Assembly (NCBI GenBank): GCA_007132995.1
Contig: SLNP01000027.1
Span: 1-55,556, forward strand
From: Bacteroidales bacterium
GTDB lineage: Bacteria > Bacteroidota > Bacteroidia > Bacteroidales > VadinHA17
Length of the DNA: 55,556 bases
Direction: 5' to 3'
Under the pieces are notes generated by a model, which was given only the letters and a program-made list of their open reading frames with translations, was not told where the DNA came from and ran no database searches. The position numbers were made by a program, and so were the translations under genes. This document shows, in pieces, positions 45,015 to 53,937 of this stretch. Positions within the stretch are counted from its first letter, which is position 1, and each line of letters opens with the position of its first letter.

Positions 45015-47969
45015 ATGAGAATACCGGCCCTTATTTCTTCTCTCATTATGTTGCTGTCATTTCAGCAGCTTTCTGGTTACACCTCCCACCGGAATGAAGA
45101 GCCCGTATTTCTCAAATATATGTATCATGAGTGGGTAGACTCAGTCTTCAACACCCTTACCATAGATGAGCAGATAGCACAATCAATATGGGTAGCCACA
45201 TGGTCAAACCGCTCGGTAAGACATGCTGTAGAGATCAGGGACCTTATTGTTAACCACAAGATCGGCGGACTTCTCTTTTTCCAGGGAACACCAGAGCGTC
45301 AGGCCGAAATGATAAATTATTACCAGTCAGTATCGGAAGTTCCTTTGCTAATAAGCATGGATGCAGAGTGGGGCCTTGGAATGAGACTGGATGGTGTAGA
45401 GAGCTTTCCTTTTCAGATGACACTGGGCGCCATTGCAGATGACTCTCTCATATACCAGATGGGGCATATGGTAGCTGCTCAGGCTGAAAGGATGGGTGTT
45501 CATGTCAATCTGGCTCCTGTAGCAGACATCAATAACAACCCGGACAACCCTGTAATTAATTTCAGATCTTTTGGAGAGGACAGGGCCAATGTAGCCAGTA
45601 AGGCGGTAATGTACATGAAGGGCATGCAGGACAATGGACTGCTGGCAACGGCAAAGCACTTTCCCGGTCATGGAGACACCGATGTTGACTCTCACTTTGA
45701 CCTGCCGGTTATTCTGCACAACAGGGAGAGGTTTGACTCTATAGAACTTCATCCCTTTTCCAGAATGATTGAGTCGGGCCTTGGGGCCATAATGACCGCA
45801 CACATAAACATTCCCGAACTCGATCCCCGCCCGAACCTGCCCGGCACACTCTCAAGGATAATAACAACTGATCTGCTAAGAAAAGAGATGGGGTTCAGAG
45901 GCATCACAATAACAGATGCCATGAACATGCAGGGGGTTACAAAATATTATCCGACAGGAATTGCCGAGGCGATGGCATTTGAGGCCGGACACGACATTCT
46001 TGAGTTTGTAACCGATGTAAAAAAAGCGATAGAGGAGATACGGTCACTTGTAGAGAGCGGCAGAATAAGCACCGGGGAGTTGGAGCTAAGGTGCAGGAGG
46101 GTGCTGGCTCTTAAGTATTGGGCAGGGCTGGCTGAAGTTGTGCCTGTCAAAACAGAAAACATACGCGAAGAGCTGTCGCCCCCGGAGATGACAGCCTTTA
46201 TTCGCACCCTGTATGAAAATGCGCTTACTGTACTTGAGAACAGGGGCAATACCATACCAGTGGGTCGCCTGGAGAGACTGAAAATTGCGAGCCTGGCCAT
46301 AAACAGCAGTAGCACCATACCCTTTCAGAAATCACTTGAGAGGTATGTCACAATGAGCCATTACACCATCGATATTAATGGCGGAGAGGAATATAATGAG
46401 GTGCTTCAGGATCTGGAGATGTACGATCTGGTTATTGCCGGTTTTACCGGCACAGACCAGAGACCGGGAAGGGGTTTTGGCATAAGAAGTGAACACAACA
46501 GCCTGCTTGGAAAACTGGGAAAAGAGAACAGGTTAATAGTTGTCTATTTTGGAAATCCATATGCCATAGCTCACCTTAATACCGATAATGCAGATGCCCT
46601 TGTTGTTACCTATCAAAACAACGACCACACCCAGGATCTTGCCGCCCAGCTCCTTTTCGGCGCGGTAGCCGGCAGGGGGCAGTTGCCGGTTACCGTAAAC
46701 AGCAAATATCCGCTGGGGCATGGTATAAAGACAGCGGGAGATATTCGTCTCAGGTATGGCCTGCCTGAAACGGCAGGCATGAGTTCAGCTATACTCAACA
46801 GGCGTATAGATTCTCTTGCATTGCTTGGAATAGAGGAGGGTGCATACCCGGGATGTGTTATCATTGCTGCAAGAAGGGGTGTTGTGGTGTTCAGCCGCAG
46901 CTATGGTCATCACCGCTACGGAGGTCGTATCGAGGTCAGAGAGGATGACCTTTACGATATGGCATCTCTGACAAAAATTTTATCTGTTACACCTGCTCTG
47001 ATGATGCTTCAGGGCGATGGGGTATTTTCACCAGACAGAAGGCTCGAAGAGTACCTCTCATTCTTCAAGGGGTCGGACAAGGGCAACCTTGTAATAAGGG
47101 ATATGCTGGCCCATCAGTCAGGTCTGAGATCGTGGATTCCCTTCTGGAAAGATACGGTAAGAGAGTCTGGTGACTTTCGCTACAGGACATTTCAATTTGG
47201 CCCATCGGCAAGATTTCCGCACACCGTAGCCAATAATCTCTATATTCACAGAACCTATCGCGAAAGACTTTTCAGAGAGATTAAACGGAGTGAACTAATG
47301 AGCAAGGAATACCGGTACAGTGATCTGGCCTTCATAGTACTGCCTGATGTAATCAATATGATAACCGCCGACCACTGGACAAACTTCCTCAACAACCGGC
47401 TATACAGCAGGCTGGGTGCCAAAGAGATCACCTACAATCCCTTTCCGGTCTACCCTCTTGCAAGAATAGTTCCGACAGAGAATGACACCCTTTTCCGCAG
47501 ACAGCTGCTTCATGGATATGTGCACGACGAAGGAGCATCGATGCTGGGAGGTGTTTCTGGTCATGCAGGCCTTTTTGGCACGGCAGGCGATGTTCTGAAG
47601 GTAATGGAGATGTTCAGAAGAGGGGGAAGCTATGGCGGTATAGATTTCATAGATCCTGAAATTGTCAAAGAGTACACCTCCTATCAGTTTCCCGATAATG
47701 ACAACCGGAGAGGACTCGGCTTTGATAAACCACTTTTGGATAACGATAGCCTGCCAGACGATGAGGTATACCCTATACGCGAAGCATCACCATCCAGTTT
47801 TGGACATTTTGGCTTCACCGGAACCTTTACATGGGTCGATCCTGAAAAGGAGATCAGCTATGTTTTCCTGTCAAACAGAGTATATCCGACACGAAACAAC
47901 AGTACCATCTCTGACCTTAACATAAGAACCGAGATACTTAAGGCCCTCTATGAATCAATAACAGATTAG
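45015..47969 (+). CDS. Secreted GH3 beta-N-acetylglucosaminidase fused to a serine beta-lactamase-like domain
   Basis: This 984-residue exported protein has a signal peptide (MRIPALISSLIMLLSFQQL). An N-terminal GH3 domain follows, with the NagZ signature KHFPGHGDTDVDSHFDLP near residue 214 and the nucleophile Asp in ITITDAMNMQG near residue 300. A GH3 C-terminal-like region spans about 385-590. From about 600 a beta-lactamase/serine hydrolase domain carries SxxK as SLTK (Ser 651), YSD in YRYSDLAFIV, and a late GHAGLFGTAGD loop. The two activities would release GlcNAc and act on peptide or ester bonds of peptidoglycan fragments. It is divergent from the AmgK/MurU-like genes. Confidence 0.9.
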   Translation: MRIPALISSLIMLLSFQQLSGYTSHRNEEPVFLKYMYHEWVDSVFNTLTIDEQIAQSIWVATWSNRSVRHAVEIRDLIVNHKIGGLLFFQGTPERQAEMINYYQSVSEVPLLISMDAEWGLGMRLDGVESFPFQMTLGAIADDSLIYQMGHMVAAQAERMGVHVNLAPVADINNNPDNPVINFRSFGEDRANVASKAVMYMKGMQDNGLLATAKHFPGHGDTDVDSHFDLPVILHNRERFDSIELHPFSRMIESGLGAIMTAHINIPELDPRPNLPGTLSRIITTDLLRKEMGFRGITITDAMNMQGVTKYYPTGIAEAMAFEAGHDILEFVTDVKKAIEEIRSLVESGRISTGELELRCRRVLALKYWAGLAEVVPVKTENIREELSPPEMTAFIRTLYENALTVLENRGNTIPVGRLERLKIASLAINSSSTIPFQKSLERYVTMSHYTIDINGGEEYNEVLQDLEMYDLVIAGFTGTDQRPGRGFGIRSEHNSLLGKLGKENRLIVVYFGNPYAIAHLNTDNADALVVTYQNNDHTQDLAAQLLFGAVAGRGQLPVTVNSKYPLGHGIKTAGDIRLRYGLPETAGMSSAILNRRIDSLALLGIEEGAYPGCVIIAARRGVVVFSRSYGHHRYGGRIEVREDDLYDMASLTKILSVTPALMMLQGDGVFSPDRRLEEYLSFFKGSDKGNLVIRDMLAHQSGLRSWIPFWKDTVRESGDFRYRTFQFGPSARFPHTVANNLYIHRTYRERLFREIKRSELMSKEYRYSDLAFIVLPDVINMITADHWTNFLNNRLYSRLGAKEITYNPFPVYPLARIVPTENDTLFRRQLLHGYVHDEGASMLGGVSGHAGLFGTAGDVLKVMEMFRRGGSYGGIDFIDPEIVKEYTSYQFPDNDNRRGLGFDKPLLDNDSLPDDEVYPIREASPSSFGHFGFTGTFTWVDPEKEISYVFLSNRVYPTRNNSTISDLNIRTEILKALYESITD

Positions 47970-47989
47970 GCAAAAAGAGGGCGGCATCT

Positions 47990-49141
47990 TCAGGCCAGAT
48001 CAGAAGAGAATATTGCACCCGGCAAACCCCTGAGGTTGTAACGCGAGGCCATAGATTCTCCGTAGGCCCCGGCAGAGCGTATGGCAACTATATCTCCCCT
48101 TTCAGCCTCAGCAATTGCCATATGCAGAGAGAATGTATCGGACGACTCACATACCGGCCCCACCACACAGTAGTTACGCTCAGGCCTTGCAGATGTAAGG
48201 TTCTCTATCTTATGGCAAGCCTGATAGAGTGCAGGCCTAATAAGATCGTTCATTCCCGCATCGATAATCAGGAATTTTGAAGCGATACCATCTTTCACAT
48301 ATAACACCTTCGAAATAAGTGAACCACACTGACCTACCGCAGCCCGTCCTATTTCGAAGCTCAGCTGCTGGTATGGGTGAAGTTCCAGATGACGGGCAAA
48401 AACTGAAAAATAGTCTGCGAAAGGGGGTATGGTATCGGGATTGGAATAGTCTATCCCGAGCCCTCCTCCAACATTGATATCTGTCAGTCTGTATCCCTGC
48501 CGGTAAAACCACTCATTTATCTCATTAACCCTTACAGAAAGACTTTTATAGACAGAAAGATCACATACCTGTGAGCCTACATGGAAATGGAGACCTCTCA
48601 TCTCTATATTAGTAGAGGCATTAAGCAACTCAACAGCCCCGGGCAGGTCACGCTGCAGTATTCCGAACTTGCTCTCCTCTACCCCGGTAGTAATGTAGTA
48701 ATGGGTAAGGGCATCGACAGATGGATTAATTCTAAGGGCTACAGGTGCTGTAACCCCCCTCTCCCGCGCAATCATGTCAACGACTCCGATTTCGGTAAGC
48801 GATTCCACATTAAAGCATCCTATTCCGGCATCAAGTGCATAAGCTATATCACTATCGCTCTTACCAACTCCGGCAAAGAGTATTGTCTGCGGCTCAAAAC
48901 CAAGCTCTACAGCACACTTAATCTCATTGGCAGACACGGCGTCAACTCCAAAACCATACTCCCTTACTATTGAGACTATTCCGGGGTTATGGTTGGCCTT
49001 AATGGCATAACAGACCCTGTAACCGTACCGTGACGCCTCCTGCCTTAGAGAAGAGAGTGTTCTTCTCAGCAGGTCAGTGTCATAATAGTAGAACGGGGTT
49101 GGATAATTGCGGAAGAGTTCTGCTCTCTCTCTGTTGATCAT
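47990..49141 (-). CDS. lysA: Diaminopimelate decarboxylase
   Basis: This PLP enzyme makes L-lysine from meso-diaminopimelate. The 383-residue protein has the PLP Lys in VCYAIKANHNPGIV, GLHFHVGSQVCD, INVGGGLGIDY, FEIGRAAVGQCGSLIS, and the substrate-binding VGPVCESSDTF. EPGR is replaced by EIGR, a small departure from the usual motif. It starts three bases after lysC ends, so the two are co-transcribed and probably share the lysC leader control. Confidence 0.95.
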   Translation of the reverse strand: MINRERAELFRNYPTPFYYYDTDLLRRTLSSLRQEASRYGYRVCYAIKANHNPGIVSIVREYGFGVDAVSANEIKCAVELGFEPQTILFAGVGKSDSDIAYALDAGIGCFNVESLTEIGVVDMIARERGVTAPVALRINPSVDALTHYYITTGVEESKFGILQRDLPGAVELLNASTNIEMRGLHFHVGSQVCDLSVYKSLSVRVNEINEWFYRQGYRLTDINVGGGLGIDYSNPDTIPPFADYFSVFARHLELHPYQQLSFEIGRAAVGQCGSLISKVLYVKDGIASKFLIIDAGMNDLIRPALYQACHKIENLTSARPERNYCVVGPVCESSDTFSLHMAIAEAERGDIVAIRSAGAYGESMASRYNLRGLPGAIFSSDLA

Positions 49142-49144
49142 AGG

Positions 49145-50455
49145 TCAGAAGATCGATTGGTGAAGCTCCCGGAGGGCCATCTCTTTATCTTTGCTATCAA
49201 TAATTATCGATATACTGTTTGGGCTGGCTCCATAACTTATCATCTTGACCGGAAACCTGTTCAGTGCCTGAAATATTTCGGGTGCGGCCCCTGTAACTTC
49301 AGGTCTAAAATCTCCCACTACACATATAATAGTCTGATCGTGTTCTATCTCAACATTGCCAAGCCTTGAGAGCTCTCCTTTAATTTGCTCCATATTATCA
49401 TGCATGTCTACTGTCAGAGAGAGTGACACCTCTGATGTGGCAACCATATCTATGGGTGTGCGATAAAGCTCAAATATCTCAAACACCTTCCTCATAAAAC
49501 CGTAAGACATAAGCATTCTGCCCGATGTTATTCTAATAACCGTAATGCTATCCTTGGCGGCAACAGCTTTATACTCGGCGGTAACAGAAGCAGAGGAAAT
49601 AACGGTACCCGGATCATCCGGCTCCATGCTGTTTTTCAGAACAACCGGAATACCCTTCATGCGGGCTGGATTTATTGTCGAGGGGTGAAGTATTTTAGCA
49701 CCAAAATAGGCTAGCTCTGCCGCTTCATCAAACGATAACTCTCTTATTATAGATGTGTTGTCGACATATCTGGGGTCATTATTTCTGAAACCGCTTATAT
49801 CTGTCCATATCTGAACCTCTGTAGCGCCAATCACCGATCCTATGATAGAGGCTGTGTAGTCGCTCCCTCCCCTCTTCAGGTTATCTGTTTCGCCAAAGGC
49901 GTTTCTGCATATATACCCCTCAGTCACAATTGTATTACTGTTGCAGCCCCTCGCCATCTCACGAACAATATTCTCACTTATGTAATAGTAGTCCGGGTCA
50001 CCATCCTTGTCAACCCGCATATAGTTCAGGGCGGGCATATGGTAGCTATTAACACCCGACTCATTCAGGAACATATTAATCAACTGTGTGGTTATCAATT
50101 CACCCTGAGCCATAATGATTTTGTCTGCTCCACCCGACACCCCCATTTCCTGATTGGGTATCATACTCCTGAAGTGCGGCTCAACAGCCCTCTCTGCCAT
50201 CTCCTGAGAATCAGTAGTGGAAAAAAGTTCACCAATCACCCTTCGGTAACGCTCTTTAAGTTCATCTCTCATCTCTGCGGCACTCCGGAAATCACCTCTT
50301 GTCACCGCATCGGCAACATCTGTCAGCACATTTGTAGTTCCTGACATTGCGGAGAAAACAACTATCTTTCTCTCTCCACTATTGATTATTGGTAGAAGAG
50401 ACCTGATTCTCTCAGAACTTCCAACCGATGTACCACCAAACTTTAAGATCTTCAT
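49145..50455 (-). CDS. lysC: Aspartate kinase (monofunctional)
   Basis: This kinase begins the aspartate pathway to lysine, threonine and methionine. The 436-residue protein starts MKILKFGGTSVGSSERI, has the catalytic region GYICRNAFGETDNLKRGGSD and TASIIGSVIGATEVQIWTDI, and ends with two ACT regulatory domains (from about residue 305). There is no homoserine dehydrogenase fusion. The message starts about 200 nt upstream and contains a short ORF and a terminator, suggesting attenuation (see 50569-50643 and 50523-50546). Confidence 0.96.
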   Translation of the reverse strand: MKILKFGGTSVGSSERIRSLLPIINSGERKIVVFSAMSGTTNVLTDVADAVTRGDFRSAAEMRDELKERYRRVIGELFSTTDSQEMAERAVEPHFRSMIPNQEMGVSGGADKIIMAQGELITTQLINMFLNESGVNSYHMPALNYMRVDKDGDPDYYYISENIVREMARGCNSNTIVTEGYICRNAFGETDNLKRGGSDYTASIIGSVIGATEVQIWTDISGFRNNDPRYVDNTSIIRELSFDEAAELAYFGAKILHPSTINPARMKGIPVVLKNSMEPDDPGTVISSASVTAEYKAVAAKDSITVIRITSGRMLMSYGFMRKVFEIFELYRTPIDMVATSEVSLSLTVDMHDNMEQIKGELSRLGNVEIEHDQTIICVVGDFRPEVTGAAPEIFQALNRFPVKMISYGASPNSISIIIDSKDKEMALRELHQSIF

Positions 50456-50515
50456 CGCTCACTGTCTATGATTTTATTATACTAACTGACTGGTATCTGT
50501 CCACAAGGCTGTAGC

Positions 50516-50546
50516 AAAAAAAAGGCCTGCAAACAGTGGCAGGCCT
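50516..50546 (-). terminator. Intrinsic terminator in the lysC leader (candidate attenuator)
   Basis: Minus strand AGGCCTGC (50546-50539), loop CACTGTTT, GCAGGCCT (50530-50523), with U8 overlapping its end. No minus-strand gene ends upstream, so it is not a normal end-of-gene signal; it lies about 60 nt before the lysC ATG. An upstream GGCCT in the leader ORF could pair with the 5' arm as a weak antiterminator. Confidence 0.75.
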
Positions 50547-50568
50547 CAAGCATTCGTAATAGTTAACA

Positions 50569-50643
50569 CTAAACAATGCCATAGGCCGGAGTCTTGATTT
50601 TAAACATATTACACATAATACCGTATAAAAAGTCCTGTTTCAT
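50569..50643 (-). CDS. Putative 24-residue leader peptide before lysC
   Basis: The ORF starts about 13 nt after the predicted transcription start and ends 22 nt before the terminator stem. It begins MKQDFLYGIMCNM and ends KIKTPAYGIV. It contains three Met, three Lys, three Ile and one Thr codons, amino acids of the aspartate family, but no run of any one. It may be a ribosome-sensing attenuation peptide. Translation is not proven. Confidence 0.45.
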   Translation of the reverse strand: MKQDFLYGIMCNMFKIKTPAYGIV

Positions 50644-50662
50644 AGTCGAATAAGAATATTGA

Positions 50663-50670
50663 CAAAAGTA
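50663..50670 (-). promoter_or_regulatory. -7 box for the lysC-lysA operon
   Basis: Minus strand TACTTTTG followed by TCAATATTC, an exact TAnnTTTG match. Predicted start near 50656, giving a leader of about 200 nt. Confidence 0.65.
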
Positions 50671-50713
50671 GCTCTTTTTTTCTGTTTATGCGATGCGGTT
50701 ATAAAAAAATATT

Positions 50714-50721
50714 TACTTTTG
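50714..50721 (+). promoter_or_regulatory. -7 box for the tRNA-Leu operon
   Basis: TACTTTTG followed by CAGCCG, an exact TAnnTTTG match in an AT-rich stretch. Predicted start near 50728, giving a 77-nt leader before the first tRNA. Confidence 0.7.
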
Positions 50722-50804
50722 CAGCCGCAATGCCGGTCTATTAATGGCATGCGGGTTCTTTACAGGAAACACCCTGAGGTCATCTTGGCCGGATGGGATT
50801 AACT

Positions 50805-50888
50805 GCCCAGATGGCGGAATTGGTAGACGCGCTAGTTTCAGGGACTAGTGTCAGCAATGACGTGCAGGTTCGAGTCCTGTTCTGGGCA
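50805..50888 (+). tRNA. tRNA-Leu (anticodon CAG)
   Basis: Acceptor arms GCCCAGA (50805-50811) and TCTGGGC (50881-50887) pair fully, discriminator A. The anticodon stem-loop is CTAGT-TTCAGGG-ACTAG with anticodon CAG. The long variable arm expected for Leu and a GGTTCGAGTCC T arm are present. CCA is not encoded. Confidence 0.95.
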
Positions 50889-50903
50889 CACAGAAAACTA
50901 CCC

Positions 50904-50988
50904 GCCCAGGTGGTGAAATTGGTAGACACGCCAGCTTGAGGGGCTGGTGCCGGTTTACGGCGTGCAAGTTCGAGTCTTGTCCTGGGCA
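50904..50988 (+). tRNA. tRNA-Leu (anticodon GAG)
   Basis: Acceptor arms GCCCAGG and CCTGGGC pair fully, discriminator A. Anticodon stem CCAGC/GCTGG encloses TTGAGGG with anticodon GAG. A long variable arm and AGTTCGAGTCT T arm are present. CCA is not encoded. Fifteen bases separate it from the first tRNA, so they are one transcript. Confidence 0.95.
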
Positions 50989-50997
50989 CACGAAGAG

Positions 50998-51040
50998 AAA
51001 AGGAGAGAGGGAGCGGATATTCGCTCCCTCTCTCCTTTTT
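50998..51040 (+). terminator. Intrinsic terminator after the tRNA-Leu pair
   Basis: AAAAGGAGAGAGGGAGCG (50998-51015) pairs perfectly with CGCTCCCTCTCTCCTTTT (51022-51039), loop GATATT, ending in T5. It is symmetrical and probably also ends the convergent PKD lipoprotein transcript. Confidence 0.9.
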
Positions 51041-51149
51041 ATACTCACTATCCATAAAGTATCATCTGCAGTAGAACTGCTGGCCCGGATTAATGATAAA
51101 GCACCCCTCTGCATGAGGCAATACCCTATAAAGTGAAGACCATACCGGT

Positions 51150-51764
51150 TTATTTTGGCTCTACCCAGGCAGTAAAGTAGGTATCAACATCCGGATTAAG
51201 CTGTGGCGTTCTCACAGCATTTACATCATAGAACCCCAGATCTGCATTAGAGTGGTCATCACTCTCTACTCTTACAAAATAGGTATAGGGTCCGAGATAA
51301 TTGAATTCAATAATCCCCTCGCTGTCTGTAAGAGCCTCAGCGGCTTTGTTCGTCTGGTTATGCCAGTCGTCATAGCTGTAATACATGGTCACTCTTGCTC
51401 CGGCAACCCTGTATTCACCCTCTGTAGAGCGAACATCAACCATAAGGTAGGTAGACCGGACAACCTTTATTCTCTTGGTGTACTCAGAGCGGTGACCCTT
51501 CCTTCCTGTTGCGGTTAGTGTAACATAGTAGTCTCCGGGCTCATGATAGGTATGGCGCGGGCTGGTCTCATCGGAAGAGTTTCCATCATCGAAGTCCCAC
51601 TCAAAAATCTCAGCGTCTCTTGAGTAATTAAAAAACCTTATCTCCTCTCCCTGAACAACCTCTTCACGCGGAACCATAAAGTATGCCTCCGGTTTTATGG
51701 TACAGCCATGCAGTGAGAGAAGCGCGGCCAGCAGCGGGAATAAAAACGCCCTTAAATATCTCAT
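51150..51764 (-). CDS. PKD-domain lipoprotein
   Basis: This 204-residue lipoprotein has signal MRYLRAFLFPLLAALLSLHGC with Cys 21. A PKD domain at about 33-102 has the hallmark FEWDFDDGNSSDETSPRHTY and GDYYVTLTATG. A second beta-rich domain at about 105-200 looks like a carboxypeptidase-regulatory or Ig-like fold (GARVTMYYSYDDWHN, LTDSEGIIEFNYLGPY). Such proteins sit on the cell surface or in the periplasm and bind carbohydrate or protein. Specific role unknown. Confidence 0.88.
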   Translation of the reverse strand: MRYLRAFLFPLLAALLSLHGCTIKPEAYFMVPREEVVQGEEIRFFNYSRDAEIFEWDFDDGNSSDETSPRHTYHEPGDYYVTLTATGRKGHRSEYTKRIKVVRSTYLMVDVRSTEGEYRVAGARVTMYYSYDDWHNQTNKAAEALTDSEGIIEFNYLGPYTYFVRVESDDHSNADLGFYDVNAVRTPQLNPDVDTYFTAWVEPK

Positions 51765-51937
51765 AATTAAAGCTCTTATTCTTATTAACTATAACATTAC
51801 ACGGAACCATTACTGACTACCCATACCCTTTAAACGAAGAGCCGGAAACGGCTTCCCTGTCAGGTGGTAAAGTTAATCAATTTATCCAACTCCTCTCAGG
51901 CAGATCAAAGCAGCCTCTACTTACCAGAAATTATAAG

Positions 51938-51945
51938 TATCTTTG
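51938..51945 (+). promoter_or_regulatory. -7 box for thrS-infC-rpmI-rplT
   Basis: TATCTTTG followed by CAACCG, an exact TAnnTTTG match. Predicted start near 51952, only about 12 nt before the thrS ATG, leaving no room for a T-box or operator-type leader. Confidence 0.7.
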
Positions 51946-51963
51946 CAACCGTTTTTTTTTGCT

Positions 51964-53904
51964 ATGATAAAGATAACTTTTCCAGACGGCTCCATCAGAG
52001 AGTATGCTATGGGCATCACCGCCCTTCAGGTAGCATCAGATATCAGCCCAAGGCTGGCCAAAGAGGTATATGCGGCATCACTTAACGGTATTACAAGCGA
52101 CCTGAGTATGCCGATAAATGAAGATTCCGAAATCAGACTGCATAAATGGGAAGACGAAGAGGCCAGACATGCCTTCTGGCACTCATCTGCACATCTTCTC
52201 GCCGAGGCAGTGGAGTCGCTATACCCGGGCACAAAATTTGGCATAGGGCCTGCCATAGAGAATGGCTTCTATTATGATGTTGAGCCGGGCGGAGAGAAGG
52301 TTATCAGCGAAGATGACATCCCCTTGATCGAGCAGCAGATGAAAAAGCTGGCTGCAGAGAAAAGCCACTTTACCAGGAGAGAGATAAGCAAAGAGGAAGC
52401 CCTCAGGCTGTTTGGCGAAAAGGGAGATTACTACAAGACCGAGCTTATTGATGAGTTGGAAGAGGGGACAATAACCCTCTATTCGCACGGCAACTTTACC
52501 GATCTCTGCAGGGGCCCCCATCTCCCCTCTACAGAACCTATCAGAGCTATAAAGGTCTTAAGCATAGCAGGGGCCTACTGGCGCGGCGACGAAAAGAGGA
52601 AAATGCTCACAAGGATATATGGAATATCTTTCCCTAAACAGAAGCTACTTGATGAGCATCTTACCTTTCTTGAAGAGGCCAAAAAAAGAGATCACAGAAA
52701 GGTGGGGAAAGAGCTGGAGCTCTTTACATTCTCCTCAAATGTAGGTATGGGATTACCCCTTTGGCTGCCTAAAGGAGCAGAGCTGCAGCTTCAGCTTACC
52801 GGCTTTATGACCAGAGTGCTTAAAAAGAGGGGATACAAAATGGTGGCGACCCCCCACATTGGTAATGTAAGCCTCTACAAAACATCGGGGCACTACGACA
52901 AATACGGATCCAGCTCTTTTCAACCGATAAAAACTCCTCAGGAGGGTGAAGAGTTTATGCTCAAGCCCATGAACTGTCCACATCATTGTGAGATATACAG
53001 TGCCACGGTTCACTCATACAGAGATCTGCCGCTCAGGATGGCTGAGTTCGGAACGGTATACAGGTATGAACAGAGCGGAGAGTTGCATGGCCTTACAAGG
53101 GTAAGAAGCTTCACCCAGGATGATGCCCATCACTTCTGCAGGCCTGACCAGTTAAAAGAGGAGTTCAAAAGCATTATCAAACTGGTACAATATATACTTA
53201 AAGCGCTCGATTTTAAAGATTTTACAGCACAGATATCATTAAGAGACCCATCAGACAAAACCAAATATATCGGAAGTGACGAGAACTGGGACAGAGCAGA
53301 AGAGGCTATAACAGAGGCAGCAGGTGAGATGGGGCTAAGCACTACTGTGGTAAAAGGTGAGGCAGCCTTCTACGGACCAAAACTGGACTTTATGGTTAGG
53401 GATGCCATAGGAAGGAGCTGGCAGCTTGGTACTATACAGGTTGATTACAATCTGCCGGAGAGGTTCGGCCTCTATTATATAGGCTCTGACAACACCAGGC
53501 ACAGGCCTGTTATGATACACCGGGCCATATTCGGTTCCATGGAGCGATTTGTAGCACTTCTGATAGAGAACAATGGTGGCAAATTCCCCCTTTGGCTGGC
53601 ACCTGATCAGGTTGTTATAGTACCAATTAGCGAAAAATTCAATGATTATGCGAAAAATCTTTTGATTTTGATGAATAATTACGATATTCGCACCCTAATT
53701 GACGACCGTAATGAGAAGATTGGTAAGAAGATAAGGGATAATGAACTGAAAAGGATTCCCTATCTGCTTATCGTCGGAGAGAAAGAGGTTGAAACAGGCA
53801 CTGTCTCTGTAAGAAGGCAGGGCGAGGGAGACAGAGGCACCATGGGTGCGGAAGATTTTGCAAAATATATAGTTACTGAAATAGCCAGAGAGCTTGAAGA
53901 GTAG
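51964..53904 (+). CDS. thrS: Threonine-tRNA ligase
   Basis: This class II synthetase charges tRNA-Thr. The 646-residue protein starts [17 protein letters not shown] with the TGS domain. The editing domain follows ([36 protein letters not shown]). The catalytic core has [50 protein letters not shown] and [17 protein letters not shown]. The C-terminal anticodon domain is complete. An in-frame TTG at 51943 lies inside the promoter and was rejected. It is first in an operon with infC, rpmI and rplT. Confidence 0.97.
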   Translation: MIKITFPDGSIREYAMGITALQVASDISPRLAKEVYAASLNGITSDLSMPINEDSEIRLHKWEDEEARHAFWHSSAHLLAEAVESLYPGTKFGIGPAIENGFYYDVEPGGEKVISEDDIPLIEQQMKKLAAEKSHFTRREISKEEALRLFGEKGDYYKTELIDELEEGTITLYSHGNFTDLCRGPHLPSTEPIRAIKVLSIAGAYWRGDEKRKMLTRIYGISFPKQKLLDEHLTFLEEAKKRDHRKVGKELELFTFSSNVGMGLPLWLPKGAELQLQLTGFMTRVLKKRGYKMVATPHIGNVSLYKTSGHYDKYGSSSFQPIKTPQEGEEFMLKPMNCPHHCEIYSATVHSYRDLPLRMAEFGTVYRYEQSGELHGLTRVRSFTQDDAHHFCRPDQLKEEFKSIIKLVQYILKALDFKDFTAQISLRDPSDKTKYIGSDENWDRAEEAITEAAGEMGLSTTVVKGEAAFYGPKLDFMVRDAIGRSWQLGTIQVDYNLPERFGLYYIGSDNTRHRPVMIHRAIFGSMERFVALLIENNGGKFPLWLAPDQVVIVPISEKFNDYAKNLLILMNNYDIRTLIDDRNEKIGKKIRDNELKRIPYLLIVGEKEVETGTVSVRRQGEGDRGTMGAEDFAKYIVTEIARELEE

Positions 53905-53937
53905 TATCTTAACCAAAATAGATAGGGAGGAAAGACA

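Larger units (their letters stand above)
50456..50804. other. lysC leader and divergent tRNA-Leu promoter region
   Basis: No conventional gene lies here. The minus strand carries the lysC promoter, a small leader ORF and an intrinsic terminator. The plus strand carries the tRNA-Leu promoter and its roughly 77-nt 5' leader. No lysine riboswitch pattern was recognised. Confidence 0.6.

Noticed and set aside
50456..50660. Lysine riboswitch (L-box) in the lysC leader
   Set aside because: The conserved five-helix core was not recognisable and most of the leader is taken up by the small ORF; a covariance search should confirm this.
51864..51963. T-box or translational operator leader before thrS
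   Set aside because: The predicted transcript leader is only about 12 nt and no specifier or antiterminator structure is visible.
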